7,577 nucleotides of DNA from an uncultured Salinimicrobium sp. (GTDB taxonomy: Bacteria; Bacteroidota; Bacteroidia; Flavobacteriales; Flavobacteriaceae). Made by a program: the position numbers and the translations under genes. How positions within the stretch are numbered: the first letter of the stretch is position 1; each line of letters opens with the position of its first letter. This document shows, piece after piece, positions 5,728-7,577 of the stretch. The notes beneath the pieces were generated by a model that worked only from the letters and a program-made list of their open reading frames with translations, searched no databases and was not told the DNA's origin. The DNA lies in contig CAMPJY010000122.1 in the NCBI GenBank assembly GCA_946887025.1, forward strand, positions 1-7,577, given 5' to 3'.

Positions 5728-6666
5728 ATGGAATTTATTGATTATTACAAGGTCCTGGGGCTCGATAAGAAAGCGTCGCAGGATGAGATTAAAAAGGCAT
5801 ACCGAAAACTGGCGAGGAAGTTACACCCTGATCTCAACCCGAACGATCAGGAGGCACAAAAGAGATTCCAGCAGCTTAATGAAGCCAATGAAGTATTGAG
5901 TGATCCTGAAAAACGGAAGAAATACGATCAGTACGGAAAAGACTGGCAGCATGCCGAGGAATTCGAGAAAGCCAGACAACAGCAGCGCAGCTATCAGCAG
6001 CAAGGCAGCGGAGGCTTTGGGGGCGGCGGATTCAATCAGGGCGGCTTTGATTTCGGCGGCGGATATGAAGGCGGGGATTTTTCCGAATTCTTTGAATCCA
6101 TGTTCGGCGGGGCAGCCGGCAGAGGTTCAGGGCGGAGCACCAGGTTCAGGGGCCAGGACCTTTCAGCAGAACTGCAGCTGAACCTGACGGATGTTTTCAG
6201 GACCCATAAAAGAACCCTGACAGTGAACGGAAAGAATATCCGGCTCACTATTCCCGCCGGAGTGGAAAACGGGCAGACCATCAAAATAAAAGGCCACGGA
6301 AGCCCCGGGATGAACGGAGGCCCTTCTGGAGATCTGCTGCTGACCTTCAACATAAGCAACAATACCACCTTCAAAAGAGAAGGCGCCAACCTGTACGCAC
6401 CTCAGGATCTGGAATTCTACACCGCAGCCCTGGGAGGCGAAATAACCGTCAATACTTTTGAAGGTAAGGCAAAGCTCAAGGTGAAACCCGAGACCCAGAA
6501 TGGAACTGTGGTAAAACTGAAGGGCAAGGGCTTTCCATTATATAAGCAGGAGGGAAAATTCGGAGATCTTTTCATCACCTTTCATGTCCGGGTGCCCGAG
6601 AACCTGAGTCAGAAAGAGAAGGAGCTACTAGAGGAACTAAGAAAACTGAGGGAACATGGAACCTGA
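5728..6666 (+). CDS. cbpA: DnaJ-class co-chaperone, CbpA type
   Basis: This 312-residue Hsp40 stimulates the ATPase of DnaK (Hsp70) and delivers unfolded clients to it in the cytoplasm. The J domain spans about residues 4-70 with the essential HPD at 33-35 and the usual [12 protein letters not shown] and YDQYGK ends. A Gly/Phe-rich linker follows at 93-130, after a Gln-rich patch (84-92). Two C-terminal substrate-binding domains come next: one starts near 144 with the [20 protein letters not shown] signature (175-194), and the second spans about 219-290. There is no cysteine in the protein, so the zinc-finger of true DnaJ is absent. This makes it a class B protein like CbpA. E. coli CbpA also binds curved DNA, but I cannot tell whether this one does. 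The directly overlapping cbpM strongly supports the CbpA call. The ATG at 5728 places the J domain at the very N-terminus as expected. Confidence 0.95.
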   Translation: MEFIDYYKVLGLDKKASQDEIKKAYRKLARKLHPDLNPNDQEAQKRFQQLNEANEVLSDPEKRKKYDQYGKDWQHAEEFEKARQQQRSYQQQGSGGFGGGGFNQGGFDFGGGYEGGDFSEFFESMFGGAAGRGSGRSTRFRGQDLSAELQLNLTDVFRTHKRTLTVNGKNIRLTIPAGVENGQTIKIKGHGSPGMNGGPSGDLLLTFNISNNTTFKREGANLYAPQDLEFYTAALGGEITVNTFEGKAKLKVKPETQNGTVVKLKGKGFPLYKQEGKFGDLFITFHVRVPENLSQKEKELLEELRKLREHGT

Positions 6667-6949
6667 AAAATATATCAGAATAACAGAACTTTGCTCGTAT
6701 TATAGTATCGATGATTCCTTCGTTCACTCCCTGCGGGATTACGGCCTGATGGAAATCGTGGTCATGGAGGACCAGGAGGTCATTCCCGAGGAACAGGTAA
6801 AGGATTTCGAAAAGATGCTGAGGCTTCATTACGAGCTCGAGATAAACCTGGAAGGCATAGATGCCATCAACCACCTGTTGCACCAGATCCGGGATTTGCA
6901 GGAGGAGGTAAAGTCTCTCAGGAACAGACTTACCCGCTGGGAAGAATAA
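6656..6949 (+). CDS. cbpM: CbpM-like chaperone modulator
   Basis: This 97-residue protein resembles CbpM of E. coli (101 residues), which binds the J domain of CbpA and blocks its action on DnaK. Visible parts are an N-terminal MerR-like helix-turn-helix remnant ([18 protein letters not shown], about 9-26) and the characteristic block [20 protein letters not shown] (56-75). The C-terminal helix, [15 protein letters not shown] (81-95), is heptad-like and parallels the LKQENRLLRQRLSRF I recall from E. coli CbpM. Such proteins are often annotated as MerR family regulators, but a chaperone partner fits better than a DNA-binding role. The ATG lies inside the last codons of cbpA (11-nt overlap, +1 frame), so translation is probably coupled. 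A purine stretch (GAGGGA) precedes the start. Confidence 0.92.
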   Translation: MEPEKYIRITELCSYYSIDDSFVHSLRDYGLMEIVVMEDQEVIPEEQVKDFEKMLRLHYELEINLEGIDAINHLLHQIRDLQEEVKSLRNRLTRWEE

Positions 6950-6965
6950 TTAAAATCACAACCGC

Positions 6966-7277
6966 ATGAAAACTTTGATCAATTTTACCTCAGGAGTCAT
7001 CCTCATTCTTTTTTCTGCCGCCTGCAACAAAATCCCTGAAACCGGGATCGAGATTACCGGCGTCGTAGAAGAACAGGGGATCACCTCCTATCAGTACGGC
7101 ACCCACACCCTTACTAATGACGAGAATTATTTTGCCATAAAAAGCGATTCCCTTGACCTGGACGCTTACCTCAATAAGGAAGTCACCGTCAGGGCGTACA
7201 AGATTGAAGGCTATCCTGTTGATGGCGGGCCTGAATACCTGAATGTGGTGGAGATAAAAGAAGTGGAAAGGCCGTAA
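6966..7277 (+). CDS. small predicted lipoprotein of unknown function
   Basis: This is a 103-residue protein with a lipoprotein signal: MKTLINFTSG, a hydrophobic run VILILFSAA and Cys20 as the lipidation site. The lipobox is imperfect, with Ser at -3 instead of Leu. The residues after Cys (NKIPET) lack the acidic cluster that exports lipoproteins to the surface in Bacteroidota, so a periplasm-facing anchor is more likely. The mature 83 residues read as short beta strands (IEITGVVEEQ, YFAIKSDS, KEVTVRAYKIEG, YLNVVEIKEV) separated by turns. This is an arrangement I would expect of a small OB-like barrel, but that is inference. It starts 16 nt after cbpM on the same strand, so it is likely in the cbpA operon. 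The stop codon lies in the loop of a GGCCGT/ACGGCC hairpin. I do not recognise the family. Confidence 0.82.
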   Translation: MKTLINFTSGVILILFSAACNKIPETGIEITGVVEEQGITSYQYGTHTLTNDENYFAIKSDSLDLDAYLNKEVTVRAYKIEGYPVDGGPEYLNVVEIKEVERP

Positions 7278-7534
7278 GCTGGACGGCCAAGAAAGCGCAG
7301 CATGGACCTTAAGTAGGGACGCGATTTATCGCGTTCGGGCGCCGCCACGCGAGTCTGGAGACTCGCTATTAAGGGGACTGGAGTCTGGAGACTCCGTCCA
7401 GCTACGGGTGTGTTCGCTGGTCCAAATTCCCCACATGAAGAACTTCATTAGCGGATTACGATAAAGAAAAATATTCGTGGATTCGTGGCATCTCCAGATT
7501 TGGACCCCTCGGGTGGCGATCACCAGATCGCCGT
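7270..7534. repeat. hairpin repeat cluster 2 (REP/BIME-like) in a 300-bp gene-free end
   Basis: The hairpins in order are as follows. GGCCGT (7270-7275) pairs with ACGGCC (7283-7288) over the lipoprotein stop codon. ACGCGAT (7319-7325) pairs with ATCGCGT (7328-7334), preceded by GTAG at 7313-7316. GCGAGT (7349-7354) pairs with ACTCGC (7361-7366), loop CTGGAG. GGAC plus GGAGT (7375-7384, bulged T7379) pairs with ACTCC plus GTCC (7391-7399), loop CTGGAG. GGTCCAAAT (7419-7427) pairs with ATTTGGACC (7498-7506), now far apart. GGCGAT (7515-7520) pairs with ATCGCC (7527-7532), loop CACCAG, with GTGG at 7513-7516. The last two match the last two hairpins of the cluster at 3459-3570, including TTCGCTGGTC and the CGGGTGGC linker. 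I see no convincing gene in 7278-7577. Confidence 0.78.
7428..7489. repeat. 62-bp insertion inside a hairpin, with tandem ATTCGTGG
   Basis: In the copy at 3520-3543 the hairpin arms are 6 nt apart. Here the homologous arms are separated by 70 nt: 62 nt of unrelated sequence, then AT and the original loop CTCCAG. The extra AT (7490-7491) repeats the AT ending the left arm (7426-7427), so it may be a 2-bp target duplication. The insert holds its own palindrome (ATGAAG 7435-7440, CTTCAT 7443-7448) and two tandem ATTCGTGG units (7473-7480, 7481-7488). It encodes nothing I can see. I recall similar TTCGTGG text in other Bacteroidota genomes, so it may be a second short dispersed repeat. Confidence 0.6.
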
Positions 7535-7577
7535 GACAAGTCCTGCAGCTATGACCCCAAATACCCCAGCACATTCC

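Noticed and set aside
6656..6949. MerR-type DNA-binding regulator
   Set aside because: The MerR-like helix-turn-helix remnant is present, but length, the [13 protein letters not shown] block and direct overlap with cbpA fit CbpM, a protein-binding modulator.
7270..7288. GGCCGT/ACGGCC hairpin as the intrinsic terminator of the cbpA operon
   Set aside because: It overlaps the stop codon and is followed by CAAGAAAG rather than a T-run. It is better explained as part of the repeat cluster.
7326..7574. Minus-strand open frame of 82 codons across the right-hand repeats
   Set aside because: It runs through the hairpin cluster and its residues (repeated SPDS) simply reflect the palindromes. It has no start context, domain or sensible composition.
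7520..7577. Possible C-terminus of a minus-strand gene entering from the right (ECAGVFGVIAAGLVTAIW then stop at 7522-7520)
   Set aside because: The 18 codons look like a membrane helix and could be real, but the stop lies inside a repeat hairpin and the piece is too short to support. The adjacent sequence to the right would decide.

Overview
The window looks like chromosomal DNA of a Bacteroidota member, most likely a flavobacterium. Three things point there. There is a DUF4294 protein, a family I know only from Bacteroidota. The genes lack Shine-Dalgarno sites and carry A-rich TAAA-type leaders. Several upstream regions carry the Bacteroidota promoter form TTG-N19-TAnnTTTG. I cannot place it to genus. 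There are seven protein genes, all housekeeping or stress related. I found no tRNA, rRNA, CRISPR array, transposase or phage gene.

Layout. Positions 1-359 hold no gene, but they carry a near-perfect promoter firing leftward out of the window and an 11-bp tandem repeat built on GTGCAC. A divergent pair follows: a secreted DUF4294 protein (360-1049, minus) and an M42 metallo-aminopeptidase (1155-2249, plus) that ends at a strong intrinsic terminator. Next is a bacterial type IB DNA topoisomerase (2369-3454, plus). It is convergent with acetyl-CoA synthetase acs (3591-5492, minus), and the 136 bp between them is almost filled by a cluster of hairpin repeats. A 235-bp divergent region separates acs from a three-gene operon: a CbpA-type DnaJ co-chaperone (5728-6666), its modulator CbpM (6656-6949, overlapping by 11 nt) and a small lipoprotein (6966-7277). 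The last 300 bp carry a second cluster of the same hairpin family and no convincing gene.

How the genes relate. CbpA and CbpM are a known functional pair: an Hsp70 co-chaperone and its small inhibitor or modulator. The lipoprotein is joined to them by a 16-nt gap, and its function is unknown. Acs activates acetate to acetyl-CoA. A 10-bp G-rich motif (TGAGGGGGTA) occurs just upstream of the topoisomerase and again, inside an 8-bp inverted repeat, between acs and cbpA. It could be a shared regulatory site.

The most notable non-genic signal is the hairpin family at 3459-3570 and 7319-7534. Stems differ between copies by paired (compensatory) changes, loops are nearly constant (CTCCAG/CACCAG or their complements), and the copies are arranged head to head. 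This resembles REP/BIME elements. One copy is split by about 62 bp of unrelated sequence containing a tandem ATTCGTGG. I did not find a wholly new gene system here.
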